A stretch of DNA of 64,000 nt from Portunus trituberculatus (Eukaryota; Arthropoda; Malacostraca; Decapoda; Portunidae), in assembly GCF_017591435.1 (NCBI RefSeq), contig NC_059278.1:9122722-9186721 (forward strand), written 5' to 3'. The notes under the pieces are model-generated. The model was not told the origin of the DNA and searched no databases. It saw nothing but the letters and a program-made list of their open reading frames with translations. Position numbers and translations under genes: made by a program. This document shows, piece after piece, positions 12,791 through 25,124 of this stretch (within the stretch, counting starts at the first letter, position 1; the number at the start of each line of letters is the position of its first letter).

Positions 12791-14262
12791 AGATTTTTTC
12801 AGGTATATATAAGACAAAAACTAGCAAAGAGAAATAGGTCCTTTAAAGGCAGCTAATAAGAAAGAAGCCAGTTAGTTCTGTGGAGAAAAGTAAAATTATG
12901 AATAAGTATTTTATAACTGTCTTCATGCAGGAAAACATGCAGAATATTTCAGATAGCAAACAGAATTTTTGAGCAGAAGTGAGAAGCTGACAGATATTCA
13001 CATAACAAAGGAGATGGTAGAACAGGAGATAGATGGACTAAAAAAAATTCAAGTCACCAGGATCTGATGTAATATACTCATGAGTACTCAAAGAATGCAA
13101 GGAGGTCGTCAGTGAGCTGTTAGCATATGTCTTAAGGATGTCACTAAAATCAGCCGAGGTACTGATAATGTGGAGGCTAGCCATATTAAAGAAAGAAGAT
13201 GAAACATTAATGTCTAATTATAGACCTGTCAACTTTTCTTCAGTTGTAGATAAAATTAGGGAGTCAATAACAGTGAAGAACATTAAGGAGTATCTAGACA
13301 AAACACAAATTGATAAACTACTCTCAGCATGGCTTTACAAACTTGCTGAGTTTTATAGTAAAGTTTACAAGGCAGCAGATAATAGTAATAGCTATGAAAT
13401 CCTATACCAAGATTTTAGTTAAGCATTTAATAAGGTACCACATCAGAGGCTCTTGAAAAAGGTTAGCCTAGTGCACGTAGATAGAAGAAAAAATGTTAAG
13501 CTGGATAAAATCATGGTTACGTGATAGGCAACAAAGAATAGTAATAAACAGCTCAAATTCCAAGTGGGGTCAAGTAAGTAATGGAGTACCACAGAGGTCA
13601 GTTTTATGGCCATTCTTATTTCTAATATATATTAATGATTTAGATAGTGGAATTAGTTATATTAATAAATTTGCAGATGACAAATACTGTATAGGTAAAT
13701 TAATTAGGTCATATTTAGATGCCATCACCTTGCAGGCAGATTTAGATAGGATGAAAGAACAGAAAGACATATGGCAAATGCAGTTCAACATTAACAAATA
13801 TAAAGTACCTAACATGGAAAGAGGAAATCCACATAATAGGCACACAATAAATGAGGCCCTGGTAGATTGAGAATATGAAAAAGATTTAGGAGTTATAGTT
13901 AGTTCCAGTCCTGGTCTAAGAAAGCAATGCATAGTGGTTACTAAAAGGCAAATAATGTGCTAGGATTCATTTCTAGTAGTGTTATAAGCAGAAGTCCCAA
14001 AGTAATGTTAAAATTATATTAGACACTGGTTAGACCACATCTAGATTATATGGTACAGTTCTGGTTCCCACAATATAGGAAGGATATAGGTTTATTACAA
14101 TCAGTGCAAAGCAGAATATCGAAAAGGATACAGGGGATGAGGGATATTCCCTATGAAGCCAGACTGAAGAAACTAAATTTGCATTCCCTAGAAAGATGTA
14201 AGTTAAGAGGGGACATGATAGAAGTATTGAAGTGGTATAGGGGTTATAAAAGGGGAAATTAG
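12791..14262 (+). pseudogene. Decayed LINE reverse transcriptase (CR1/Jockey-like), copy E1
   Basis: Non-LTR reverse-transcriptase pieces in order across several frames. They include a finger-domain NYRPV motif near 13216, then KVPHQRLL near 13435, the palm GVPQRSV near 13580, YINDL near 13627, and the catalytic FADD codons starting at 13670. The C-terminal part carries DLGVIV, RPHLDYMVQFWFP-like and SVQSRISKRIQG motifs up to about 14262. At least five stops or frameshifts break it. The endonuclease is missing, as in a 5'-truncated copy. It is old and not flanked by (CA)n, unlike the A/B/C families downstream. Confidence 0.75.
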
Positions 14263-14699
14263 CAAAACTGCGGCAGTCCCTGCTATAGTGAGCGAGACCT
14301 GCATCAAAATTGAGTTATCGCATATATCATCAGATACTGCAATTCAAGTTCTTTCATGTGGTACCTGACATTCTGAGTATCCAAAACACAAGTTCACTTC
14401 TCTCTCTCTCTCTCTCTCTCCACTATCATCAGGTCAGCAGCATTTACCATAATTCAGTAAGTGACCACTTTCCAGTTTTCAGCATATATTCTAATGATGA
14501 CTAATAACGTATAATAGAATATACGTACAGCAGCATTGCCGTAAGATCTTTTCAATCAGACATTGCACTATATAACTGGACTCGATGTGATTGTTAATAA
14601 CGTCAATGAAAGTTTTGATAATTATATGATAAACTTTGTAAAGACATATGATAAACATTTTTCATTAAGAAGATTTACTATATAACCCAATCAATAAAA
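14263..14699. other. Spacer with short (TC)n run
   Basis: AT-rich sequence with a TC tract at about 14398-14420. No gene seen. Confidence 0.45.
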
Positions 14700-16230
14700 A
14701 AATCAATAAAACACTAATAAATTCCAAAAACTGTATTGTAAGTGGCTTCTTTACATATGGGAAAATATTTAGAGAGTACAGGAATACACTTACTGCCTTA
14801 ATAAGAACAGCAAAAATTGGAAAATATTTAAAGAATATAAGAATACACTTACTGTCTTAATAAGAAGAGCAAAAATTTATTACTATAGAACAAAACTACA
14901 GAACAATGTGAGAAATGGCAAGAAAACTTGGAATATCATTAATTCTATAATGGGAAAATCTAAAGATAAATTGTCTTTTCAAAACTCTGAGTAACAACAA
15001 AGTAATAGCCAAATCATTTAATGAATATTTTTAGTAATATTGCAAGCAATTTAGCCATGAATATCCTTCAAACGTAGGTTTCTTATGCTTCACATATTCC
15101 TGAACCTATTCCTCTTTTTCCTTTCATTCAACAACACTTTTAAAAATTGAATCTATTATCAGCAACCTTAAATTGACAGCTCCAGGTTTTGATGACATCA
15201 GCATTAAGGTCATTAAAGTTTGTTCCACCAAAATTTCACCTTCCCTTGTTTACATTATTAATAAGTCTCTTGATGGAGGTGGATTTCCTAAACATTAAAC
15301 AAATTACCATGGTTTCTCCAATCCATAAAAAGGTGATGAGACAAATCAGCATTATACAACCAAACATTTCTTCATATACTTGTATTAACTGTGGCATACC
15401 ACAAGGATCAGTTTTGGGCCCTATATTGTTTTCAATGACATCCCTCATTCTAGACAAACTTAATTTCCTTTTATTTGCAGATGACCCAACCATTTTCATT
15501 CAGGGGCAGGATATAGATTTCATTCATAATATATTAAATGTTGAATAAATAAAGTTGCTAACTGAATCAAAACTAACAAACTAGCACTAAATACTTCTAA
15601 AACAAATTTTATGGTATCAACTTTAATGACACAAACACCTAACATAATAGATGTCTACATTGATAACCCTCAACTTCAGCTAGTTGAACTCGGCAAATTC
15701 TTAGGGGTTTTAATAGACAATAAACTGAAATTTAAAGACCATATAAATGAAGTAATTAAGAAATTAAGTAAACTAGTAGATATACTATACAAAGTTAGAA
15801 TAACCTCACAATTGATTGTTTAAGAAATATTTACATGTCATTAGCATATCCACACTTCTTGTATAGCTCAGTTATATGGGGGGAGGGTTTCTTTAAGAGT
15901 ATTCTTGAAAATATTAAGAGTTGTAACACAGCCATTGCTATGCCCACACTGAGCCCCTATTGAAGCATTTCAACTTGCTGAAACTCTGTGTTATTATTGA
16001 TCTCCAAACAAATCTCTTTGTATATAAATTACTAGATATCAACCAAATAGGATGCGACTTCCATTTTATTCATATTTACCACACTCACAGACACAGCTGT
16101 CTACAGCTGCCATTACATAAAACATCTTATGCTCAACGAGATTAACCATACAAGGGTGCAAAGAAATGGAACAAATTGCCTGATGATGTAAGAAAAATCC
16201 ATTCACTCAATATCTTTAAGAAAACTATCG
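14700..16230 (+). pseudogene. Decayed LINE reverse transcriptase (Jockey-like), copy E2
   Basis: A second, different RT remnant. The connector region near 14760-15050 (YRNTLTALIRTAK, then SFNEYF) precedes the palm: GIPQGSVLGPILF near 15395 and LLFADDPTIFI near 15470. Later come KLNTSKTNFMV-like and LGVLIDNKLKFKDHI (near 15700) motifs, and a C-terminal region to about 16140. Many stops are present. The upstream finger motifs are scrambled. It is probably from a Jockey-group element; the clade is uncertain. Confidence 0.7.
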
Positions 16231-16297
16231 TTGTTTAATTACTAAGAATTTCCCTATTTCATCACTTTTGTTGTTAGGATTATTTACTTATTTGAAG

Positions 16298-16299
<2 letters not shown>

Positions 16300-16386
<87 letters not shown>

Positions 16387-16390
16387 AGTG
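16300..16390. repeat. (AT)n then (GT)n compound microsatellite
   Basis: About 73 bases of TA repeat pass directly into a short GTGTGTGAGTG run that abuts the U6-like fragment. Confidence 0.95.
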
Positions 16391-16442
16391 TGGAACGCTT
16401 CACAATTTGCGTGTCATCCTTGCGCAGGAGCCATGCTAATCT
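16391..16442 (-). ncRNA. U6 snRNA 3'-half pseudogene fragment
   Basis: Read on the minus strand this is the conserved 3' half of spliceosomal U6: GATTAGCATGGCTCCTGCGC, then AAGGATGACACGCAAATT, then GTGAAGCGTTCCA. Compared with canonical U6 I see one substitution (GGCTCC for GGCCCC) and one missing base (AAATTGTG for AAATTCGTG). The 5' half, including the stem and the ACAGAGA box, is absent, so it cannot be functional. On its own strand it lies just 3' of the LINE-B copy's CA tail and is followed by CA then TA repeats. That position suggests a retrotransposition by-product. Confidence 0.88.
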
Positions 16443-16461
16443 GTGTGTGTGTGTGTGTGTG

Positions 16462-19400
16462 TATTTACCTAGTTGTAGTTTTACAGGGCCTGGGCTTTAT
16501 ACTCGTGTGGCCCCATCTCCATATCTACACTTATCCAATCTTACTTTAAAAGTATGCACACTCGTTGCAGACACTACTTCTTCATTTAAACTGTTCCAAT
16601 ACATCTTTACGTCTTTATGTCTCAATACATCTTTACGGGAAACTATATTTTTTAACATCTCTGACATCTTCCTTTTCTCAGCTTTTTACTATGCGATCTT
16701 GTGCTTCGAATGTAATATTCTTCTCTCAGGATCAGTTTCTCATTATCCACTTGGTCCTTTCCGTTGATCAATTTATAAACTTGTATCAGATCTCCTCTCT
16801 CCCTTCTTTGTTCCAGGGTTGGTAGATCCATAGCCTTTAGTCTCTCCTCATATGTCATCCCTTCAAATTCTGTAACTATTCTTGTAGCCATTTTTGTAGT
16901 CTCCAACTTCCTATATGTTTCTTTTTGTTTCTTATGTGTTTCTTTTATGAGGGGTCCACACTACTCCTGCATATTCCAATCTGGGTCTTATTATAGTACT
17001 TATCAATTTCTTCATCATTTCTTTGTCCATGTAGTGAAATGCTACTCCAATATTCCTTAGCAAATTATATGTTTCTCTAAAAATTCTATCAATATGGCTT
17101 ACTGGTTGATTGTTTTCTTCCATCGTCACTCCTAAGTCCTTTTCCTTTTTACTTTCTCCAGTTCTACTCCATCTCCCATCTTATAGATTCCCACAGGTCA
17201 TCTTTCACTCTTTCCCATTTCCATGACATAGCTTTTGTTCACATTGAATTCCATTTCCCACATTTTACTCCATTCCCAGATCTTATTTAGGTCTTCTTGC
17301 AGTATTTCACAATCCTCTTTTGCTTTATAACTCTGCACAGTTTCGTATCATCTGCAAACACATTTATGTAGCTGTTCACTCCTTCTGGCATGTCGTTAAT
17401 ATAAATGAGGAAAAGTATTGGTGCCAATACTGACCCCTGTGGCACTCCGCTTTCTACTGCTCTCCACTTGGACTTCATATCTTTAACTACCGTCCTTATT
17501 TCTCTCCCCCTCAAATAATTTTCTATCCATCTCAATGTGCTTCCTTTTAAGCCACCCTTCTCCTCTAACTTCCATAGTAATCTTGCATGTGGCACTTTGT
17601 CAAATGCCTTTTTTAAATCCAAATAAATACAGTCAACCCATCCCTCTCTCTCTTGTACTCTATCAACTATTCTAAAATAGAAACTCAATAAATTAGTTAC
17701 ACACGACCGTCTTTTTCTAAAACCAAATTAGCTATTTGATATTAATTTGTTGTCTTCAAGGAACTCGATCCATTGTTTCTTTATTATTCTTTCACACATC
17801 TTGCATATTACACTAGTTAGTGATACTGGTCTGTAATTTAAAGGTTCTTCCTTCCTTCCTTCTGCTAATATGAGGGAACCACCTCAGCTCTTTTTCCATT
17901 CTACTGGTACTGTTCCATTTTCTATTGAGTATTTTATGATGTATATAGGACTTGCTAGTTCTTCCCTACATTCTTTCAGTATTCTGCCTGAGACTTCATC
18001 TGGTCCCATTGCCTTCTCTTCATCCAGTTCCTTTATTAACTAAGCTTGGTTACTTTAATATCTTTCATATAGACTCTCTATTACCCTGTGGCCTTTCAAA
18101 TTTGGATTCCTTAGTAAAGACCTCCTGGAATTTATTATATAATAGTTCTGCCATACTTTTTGGGTCTTCCACCATCCCGTTTTCTCCTTTTAACCTTTCT
18201 ATTGTTTCTTTTTGCCTAATTTTTCCATTTATGAATCTAGAACAATTTTGGTTTTTCCTTACATTTTTCGACAATGTCCTTTTCAAAGTTCTTTTCCTCT
18301 TCCTTCCTCACCTTAACATATTAATTTCTTGCTGCCTTGAAGTTTTCCTTATTTACTGGATTTCTATTTCTCCTTCACCTTTTCCATGCTCCATCTCTTT
18401 TCTCCTTTGCCCTAGCACACCTTGCATTAAACCAATCTTTCTTTCCTTCTTCTTTAGGTCTATATTTTGGGACATATTCCCTGACTCCTGTTTTGTATAT
18501 TTCCAAAAATAAGTTATACTTCTCTTGCATCATCTCTGAGTTTTCCATCTCCTCCCAGTTTACATTTTTAAAATAGTTCTTGAGATTCTCAATATCAGCC
18601 TTTCTGTAATTTAATCGGTCTCCTTTGTATGAATCGTCTCTATCTTCCTTTCCCTCTTCTATATCCATTTCTAATATTACATGGTCACTCTTTCCCAATG
18701 GGCACTTATATCTTATATCATCATTCATTTGTATACCTCTTGTAAAAACTAGGTCCAATCTCGCCAGCTCGTCGTTTCCTCTGAATCTTGTGCATTCCTT
18801 TACTCTCTGGTCCATCATATTGTCTATCATTAGGTTCAAGAATCTTTCTCCCAGGCTTCTTCCCCATACCACTTTCATAATTTTCCCAGTCCACTTCTTT
18901 ACAGTTGAAATCTCCTACTAATATAACTTTTTTCCTTTCTTTAACAATTCTCATTAGACTCCTTATTGTGTCATCTATCATGTCTTTATATTCTTGATTG
19001 GTCCATGAATTTGTTTTGGTGGCACATATGTTACAATGATTGTTAACTCTTTTTTATTAATATGCATCTTAACATACAATACTTCTGCTTTTCCTTCCCC
19101 ACATTCCACTTGGTTTATCACTATCTCCTTCCTTAACATTATCATGACTCCTCCTCCTCCTTTACCCACTCTGTCTCTTCTCCATACATTATACCTATTA
19201 TCCAAGTCTATTTTGATTGCCTCATTTAGTTTTGTTTCAGCCAGGCATACAATATCTGGATTTTCTTTCTTTATGTAATCTCTTAATTCTAATTTACTTG
19301 ATAAAACCCGTCTGTGTTCGTATACATCATTTTTAGTCTCTTGCCTTTATCATTTTTAGTTAAACTTGTTCCACTTTTTTCTCTTCTTTCTCGTTTATAT

Positions 19401-20000
19401 ACCATTTCCTTATCCTGTCTCCTAGAATTCTCCAAAAAATGCCTTTTTTTCGTTGTCTGACCTTTCATTATTTTTTTCCCCTTACTGCTGCTGCCAGTTC
19501 ATTGTATCTCTTCCTTTCTTCCTCATTTCTATTTTTCTTTATATAGATATCCTTGCAGCCTTCTGTTTCTCTAAGTTTTGTTGTTCTATATCTTCTGTTG
19601 CTGCTTGGGATTTTAGTAGTATTTTAATTGGTCTCTTTTTCCTTCTTGACATGGTCCCATTCTGTTCATTTCTTCTACTTCCTCTTCTAAGTTCTGCTTA
19701 TCTTCGTCGTTTAGACTTTTTAGTAGGTATTTGACTGATTTCATTTCTTCTTTTTCTCTTCTTGGTCTATATTTTCTTTTTTTTCTTTTATTCCAAATAC
19801 GACTACACACTTCTTTTTTCTGCAATTTCTGTAACTAGATTTTCTTTTGTCTTGAGGACTCCTATCATTTTGTTTGTCATATTTTCTTCTTTTTCTTTTA
19901 GTTGTTGTTCTTGAATCACCTGAAAATCAGCCTTATCTTTCTTATCTTGGACTCTCCATGCTCGTACTTCTTTTTTAATCATGTTCTGTACTCTTTTTTC
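16462..20000 (-). mobile_element. LINE family B, copy 1 (5'-truncated in ORF1)
   Basis: Non-LTR element read right to left. It starts inside the ORF1 coiled coil near 20000, then the rest of ORF1 (19400-19860), endonuclease (about 18700-19260), RT (about 16900-18000) and 3' end. The 3' end is CTAGGTAAATACA then (CA)n, appearing on + as (TG)n at 16443-16461. Upstream on its own strand lies (CA)n (20033-20152 as TG). Both flanks are therefore CA on the element's sense strand. It is the same family as the copy at 23940-27969. The clade looks CR1/L2/Jockey-like, not resolved. Confidence 0.85.
16530..19275 (-). pseudogene. LINE-B copy 1 ORF2: endonuclease plus reverse transcriptase, frameshifted
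   Basis: Apurinic-type (EEP) endonuclease: RDRVGKGGGGVMIML, IVTYVPP, LVGDFNCKEVDWE, ARLDLVFTRG, and GKSDHVILEMD. Reverse transcriptase: YLDLKKAFDKVPHARLLWKL, then GVPQGSVLAPILFLIYINDM. The catalytic FADD at 17347-17358 is intact. A C-terminal region follows with IIRPRLEYAGVVWTPHK and MDLPTLEQRRERGDLIQVYK. Several frame changes split the ORF, many in homopolymer runs, so this copy is not expected to be active as read. Confidence 0.8.
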
Positions 20001-20025
20001 TTTTTTTTTTTTTTTTGTTTGTGTG

Positions 20026-20155
<130 letters not shown>

Positions 20156-20164
20156 TGATAATCC

Positions 20165-20300
20165 AAAATCTGACTCTGGTATAATCTATTTTGTATTCTA
20201 TTTCCAGAAAATCTGACTTCTCTGGTATAATCTATTTTGTATTCTATTTCCATCTGATCTGGTATAATCTATTTTGTATTCTATTTCCAGATCCATATAA
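20165..20300. repeat. Three tandem copies of a roughly 45-bp unit
   Basis: The phrase TCTGGTATAATCTATTTTGT followed by ATTCTATTTCCA recurs three times with small spacer differences. No gene is associated. It lies between a minus-strand LINE and the + strand LINE train. Confidence 0.85.
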
Positions 20301-20468
20301 GAGCTTCAGCCCATCACACTGCGCCTTTAAACTATGGATATATGTATGTAAAATTATATGCATTGCTACTATGTATAAATCTGCCAATAAATATATCAGT
20401 AGCAGTTTTTCTTACTCACTCTTATTGTCTCTCACTCTGTCACTCTTACTATCTCTTGCACTCACTCA

Positions 20469-20470
<2 letters not shown>

Positions 20471-20541
<71 letters not shown>
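20471..20541. repeat. (CT)n then (CA)n microsatellite
   Basis: A CT tract of about 54 bases passes directly into a short CA tract, which is followed by a truncated SINE-A. Confidence 0.95.
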
Positions 20542-20631
20542 CACCCAAAGATTGGTCTATGAGCTCTGAGCTCGCTCCATAATGGGGAAGACTGGATGGG
20601 TGACCAGCAGACGACCGAGGTGAATTACACA
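20542..20631 (+). mobile_element. SINE-A 3' fragment
   Basis: Only the last 90 bases of SINE-A remain: CCCAAAGATTGGTCTATGAG, GAGCTCTGAGCTCGCTCC, GACCAGCAGACGACCGAGG, ending GTGAATTACACAC. CA tracts lie on both sides. It is the first member of the + strand retroelement train. Confidence 0.85.
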
Positions 20632-20650
20632 CACACACACACACACACAC

Positions 20651-21036
20651 ATAAAAAGGTGATAAATAATATCATTAATGTGGTGCAGGAGGAGGGAAAA
20701 GACCTAGTACAAGAAATAGAGGACTTCCATAGAATTGGAAAGTTCACAGGAGAAGGTATGAGGCCAATAAGAATCAAACTTAAGTCACAAAAGGATGTAG
20801 ATGAATTGGTGGAGAAGTCATGGAGGCTAGCCCAGCAGGAAACAACAAGGAAGATTTGGTTGAGAAGAGATCTCGGTGAAAAGGAAAGAGAAATGTTAAA
20901 TGAGTTGAGAAAGGAGGCTTTGAAAAAAAATGAAGAGAGGACAGAAGAGGAGAAGAAAGAGTTTTTCTGGAGAATCTTGGATATGAGACTGAGGAAGTGG
21001 TTCATAACCCAGAAAAGTACAGCAAGAAAGGACTAA
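20651..21036 (+). pseudogene. LINE-A copy 1 ORF1, C-terminal part
   Basis: About 125 residues of the nucleic-acid-binding ORF1 protein: EIEDFHRIGKF, MRPIRIKLKSQKDVDEL, IWLRRDLGEKEREML, and KEFFWRILDMRLRKWFI. The layout (an RRM-like segment followed by a basic C-terminal segment) resembles L1-type ORF1p, which binds element RNA as a chaperone. The N-terminal coiled coil is missing through 5' truncation. It terminates at TAA just before ORF2. Confidence 0.7.
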
Positions 21037-21062
21037 AGAAACTTACGTATGAGCGGAATGTA

Positions 21063-23860
21063 ATGTATTCCAACATAAATGGAGTGATATCGGGATTTTA
21101 GAACTCAACGATTACTTGAGGGACAAGAACCCAGATATTGTGGGTCTTACTGAAACAAAACTGAGAGAGGAGAAGACCTGATGATGGTTGGAGAAGGGAA
21201 ATATAATGTTTGGAAAAGAAATAGAGTAGGTAAGATGGGAGGAGGAGTGATGTTGCTGGTTAAAAAAGATATAAAGGTGGATCAAGTGAAAGAAGGTATG
21301 GGAAAGGCAGAAGTGCTAAAGATCAGAGCAGAAACTAATGAAGGAAAAAGAGGCACTACATAGTGGTGTACGTACCACCTAAGACAAATGCATGGTCAGT
21401 ACAGGAATATGAAGAAATGATAAGTGATACAGGAACATGTCTGGAAGAAATGTTGGGTGGCTGTGAACGAACTATAATGATGGGAGATTTTAATTGTAAA
21501 GAGGTGTGTTGGGAGGACTGGTCAATGGAAGGATCAGAGACAACATGGGGAAATACACTATTGACACTGGCAATGGAAAATGTGTTAACTCAGTGGGTCA
21601 AAGAAGATACTAGGTTTGGAGGAGAGGGAGCATCGTCAAGACTGGACTTGGTCTTTAGTACAGAGCCAATGGTCATTGAGGAGATGAGGGTGGAGTGCCC
21701 TTTAGCAAAGAGTGATCATGCAGTTTTGGAGTTCAAGGTGATAGATGAAGAGAAATCTAGAAGAAATGAAGAATATAAAGTGGGAAGATGGAATTATGCC
21801 AAGACAGATTTTGGAAACCTAAAGAAATTCTTTCAAGAGACAAATTGGATGAAATTCAAGAGTGCTAAGGAGCAAATGAAAAGTGGAAGGAATTTATAAA
21901 AATATACAAAGAAGGTGAGAAAAATTTGTACCAATAAGACAACATAGAGAAGTTGGAAAGCAGGACTGGTTTAACGATAGATGTGAAAAGGCTAGAACAA
22001 GAAAAGAGGATGCATGGAAGAGGTGGAGAAGGAAAAGACGGATTAAGCAGTGGAAAGTTACAAAAGAGCAAGAAATGAATATGTGTTGATTAGAAGAGAA
22101 GAAAGAAAGAAACAAGAAAAGGATATAATTGATAAATGTAAAGACCAACCAAGGCTTTTTACAGACATGTGAACAACAACATCAAAAATAGAGAAAGTAT
22201 TGAAAGTTTAGAAGTAAATGGAGTATGCAGTGAAGATCCCAGGAAATGGCAGAGGCTATGAATGGATGCTTTCGGAAGGTATTCACAAAGGAGACTGCTT
22301 TTGACAAACCACTGGTAATGGAACAGAAAGGGATTATGAAGGAGTTTCAAGTAACTGTGGAGGAGATCAAGAATATGATGGGGAGTTTAGAAGTGAGAAA
22401 AGCTGTGGGACCTGATGGGGTATCAGGATGGATTTTAAGAGAATGCAGGAGCAACTGGCAGAAAAAGTTTGTGAAGTAATTGATGCCTCATTAAGGGAAG
22501 GTGTAGTGCCCCAAGACTGGAAAAGAGCTAACATTGTCCCAATCTATAAATCAGGTAACAAGAGAGACCCATTGAACTATAGACCAGTGTCACTTACAAG
22601 TGTGGTAGCTAAGATGTGTGAGAGGGTGGTGAAGAATAGATGGACAGACTTCTTGGAGAAAATGACATACTTTGTGAGTGTCAATTTGGTTTTAGAAAAG
22701 GGCGTTCATGCACGACAAACCTGATATGTTACTATTCGAGGGTGATAGATGTAATACAGGAAAGAGATGGTTGGGCTGATGGAATATATCTGGATTTAAA
22801 AAGGCCTTTGATAAGGTACCACACCGAGACTGATCTGGAAACTTGAAATGGTAGGAGGAGTGCATGGCAGTTTACTAAAATGGATGGAAGACTTTTGGTA
22901 GGAAGAGAAATGAGAACAATAATTAAGGACAGACCATCAGAATGGGGCTTGGTGGAGAGTGGAGTTCCACAGGGATCAGTGTTGGCACCAGTAATGTTCG
23001 CGGTCTACATAAATGACATGGTGGATGGGGTGTCCAGTTATGTGAGCCTATTTGCAGACGATGCAAAATTGTTAAGAAAAGTGAGATGTGACAAAGATTG
23101 CGAACTACTCCAGGAAGACTTGGACAGAATATGGAAATGGAGCTGTACATGGCAAATGGAGTTCAACACGACAAAATGCAAGAAAATAGAGTTTGGCAAG
23201 AGTGAAAGAAGAATCAGGAGTATGTACAAGATAGGAAATGAAGACATAAAACCAGTCATGAAGAAAAGACCTTGGGGTGACAATTACCAATGACCTATCG
23301 CCAGAGAGACATATAAACAAAATAATTGGAGAAGTATTGAACTTATTGAGGAACATAAGAGTGGCGTTCAGATATTTAGATGAAGAAATGATGAAGAAAA
23401 TAATTACTGCAATGATAAGACCGAGGCTTGAATATGCAACAATACAGTGGGCTCCGAACTTAAAGAAACACATAAGGAAACTAGAGAAAGTACAGAGGGC
23501 TGCAACAAAATGGTGCCTGACTTAAGAGATTTGACTTATGAAGACAGACTGAAAAGAATGCAACTTCCGACCCTGGAAAACAGAAGAGAAAGGGGAGACC
23601 TGATAGCAATATACAGAGTGATGATTGGCATGGAAAAATGGATAGGGAAGATCTGTGTATGTGGAATGAAAGAATGTCGAGAGGGCATGGGAAAAACTAA
23701 AATGGCCACTTATAGGAGAGATGTGAAAAATATAGCTTCCTCATAGAAGGGTGGAAGCATGGAATAGTTTAGACGTGGAAGTGGTCAACGCAAGGAATAT
23801 TCATGATTTTAAGAAAAGCTGGACATTAATAGATATGGAGACGGGACAACACGAGCATAG
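21063..23860 (+). pseudogene. LINE-A copy 1 ORF2: endonuclease plus reverse transcriptase, frameshifted
   Basis: Starts at ATG 21063 (YSNINGVISG). Endonuclease motifs: ETKLREE, GKMGGGVMLLV, VYVPPKT, TIMMGDFNCKEVCWEDW, SRLDLVFS, and KSDHAVLEF. RT motifs: KAVGPDGVSGWILREC, LNYRPVSLTSVVAKMCE, FGFRKGRSCTTNLICYYSR, and GVPQGSVLAPVMFAVYINDM. The catalytic FADD codons are intact at 23051-23062. C-terminal IRPRLEYATIQWAP and LPTLENRRERGDLIAIYR precede the stop TAG at 23858-23860. At least seven one-base losses break the frame, nearly all in A or T runs (for example near 21097, 21915, 22660 and 22798). As read it encodes no complete enzyme. Confidence 0.85.
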
Positions 23861-23900
23861 CTCTTTTCCGTATGTTACAATTAGGTAAATACAATTAGGT

Positions 23901-23903
<3 letters not shown>

Positions 23904-23939
<36 letters not shown>
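23904..23939. repeat. (CA)n junction between LINE A and LINE B
   Basis: CA tract that is both the tail of LINE-A copy 1 and the 5' flank of LINE-B copy 2. Confidence 0.95.
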
Positions 23940-23941
<2 letters not shown>

Positions 23942-24072
23942 ACACAGGACACAGAGGAAGGACACACCACCCGAGAATCAGCTGATCTTCACTACCTTTG
24001 TTTGGGTTTACAGTGGCCTGGGCGATAAGTGTGGACTCATTTTTCCTTTCATGAATACAGTGTTAAATAATA

Positions 24073-25097
24073 ATGAGTGAGAAAGATATTCCATCTAAAT
24101 GCAGGTATGTGACAAGGAAAGAATGAAAGCTGATGATGACAATGTTGGTGAGGGAGGAGGAGAATTTGAAGGCTTTGATACGGCGCAAACTTCACTATTT
24201 GATAGAGTCTTAACTATCGAACGTAAATTAGATAAATTGATAAAGGAGAGTATGGGAATGAAAGAGAATGAAGAACAGGATAAAGAGCTCCAGAAATTGA
24301 AAGAAAGGATAAAAAGAGTGGAAGAAAACGAAACTAGGCTAAGAACCGAAAATGAAGAATTAAAAGTCCAAATAGCGAACTATAAGAAATTGATGGAAGA
24401 AGGACTGGTAAAGCCGAGAAAGAAAAAGAAAAGCTAAAAGATCTAGTTAACAAAGAAGAAGAAAGAGTACAAGACGTGATTAAAAAAGAAGTACAAGCAT
24501 GGAGAATCCAAGATAAGAAAGACAAGGAATCATTTCAAGAAGTATTTCAAGAACAGTTAAAAGAAAGAGATGAAAATATGACAAGCAAAATGATAGGAGT
24601 CCTCAAGAAAAAGAAAATTTAGTAAGAGAAATTTGGAAAAAAAGAGTGTAATTATTTTTGGACTGAAAGAAAAAATGTTAAATATAGACCAAGAAGGAAA
24701 AGACGAAATGAAATCAGTAAAAGACCTACTAAAACATCTGAATGACGAGGATAGACAGAACTTAGAAGAGGAAGTAGAAGAAATCCATAGAATGGGACCA
24801 TATCAAGAAGGAACAGTGAGACCAATTAAGATATTACTAAAATCACAAGCAGCAGCAGAAGAAGTACTATATAGAAAAACGAAACTCAGAGAAACAGAAG
24901 GTTGCAAAGATATATATATAAAGAAAAATAGAAACGAGGAGGAAAGGAAGAGACACAATGAACTGGTGGCAGAAGCAAGAGAAAAAATAATGAAAGGTCA
25001 GAGGAGGAGAAGAAGGCATTTTTGGAGAATTATAGGAGACAGGATAAGGAAATGGTATATAAAAGAGAAAGAAGAGAAAAGAATGGAGCAAGTTTAA
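24073..25097 (+). pseudogene. LINE-B copy 2 ORF1: coiled coil plus RRM-like region
   Basis: The ATG at 24073 opens MSEKDIPSKCRYVTRKE, continuing in the next frame after one shift. A long Glu/Lys-rich coiled coil follows (LKERIKRVEENETRLRTENE, near 24295-24360), then more helix (WRIQDKKDKESFQE). Next is an RRM-like part (KKSVIIFGLKEK, EEIHRMGPYQEG, RPIKILLKSQAAAEEV) and a basic end (FWRIIGDRIRKWYI). The arrangement matches L1-type ORF1 RNA chaperones. Frameshifts near 24120, 24430 and 24620 interrupt it. Confidence 0.7.
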
Positions 25098-25124
25098 CTA
25101 AAATGATAAGAACAAGAGATTAAA

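Larger units (their letters stand above)
20651..23904 (+). mobile_element. LINE family A, copy 1 (5'-truncated)
   Basis: Non-LTR retrotransposon entering directly from (CA)n at 20632-20650 and leaving into (CA)n at 23904-23939. It carries the end of ORF1, a full ORF2 (endonuclease plus RT) and a 3' end with a doubled ACAATTAGGTAAATAC-type motif. It matches the copy at 31841-35116 almost base for base (offset about 11,210), differing by roughly ten substitutions or one-base indels that I can count by eye. Its 5' end starts about 24 bases further into the element than copy 2, which argues for separate insertions. Confidence 0.9.

Noticed and set aside
17952..18921. Plus-strand Phe/Ser/Leu-rich frames of 98-186 residues
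   Set aside because: They are antisense to the endonuclease and linker of minus-strand LINE-B copy 1.
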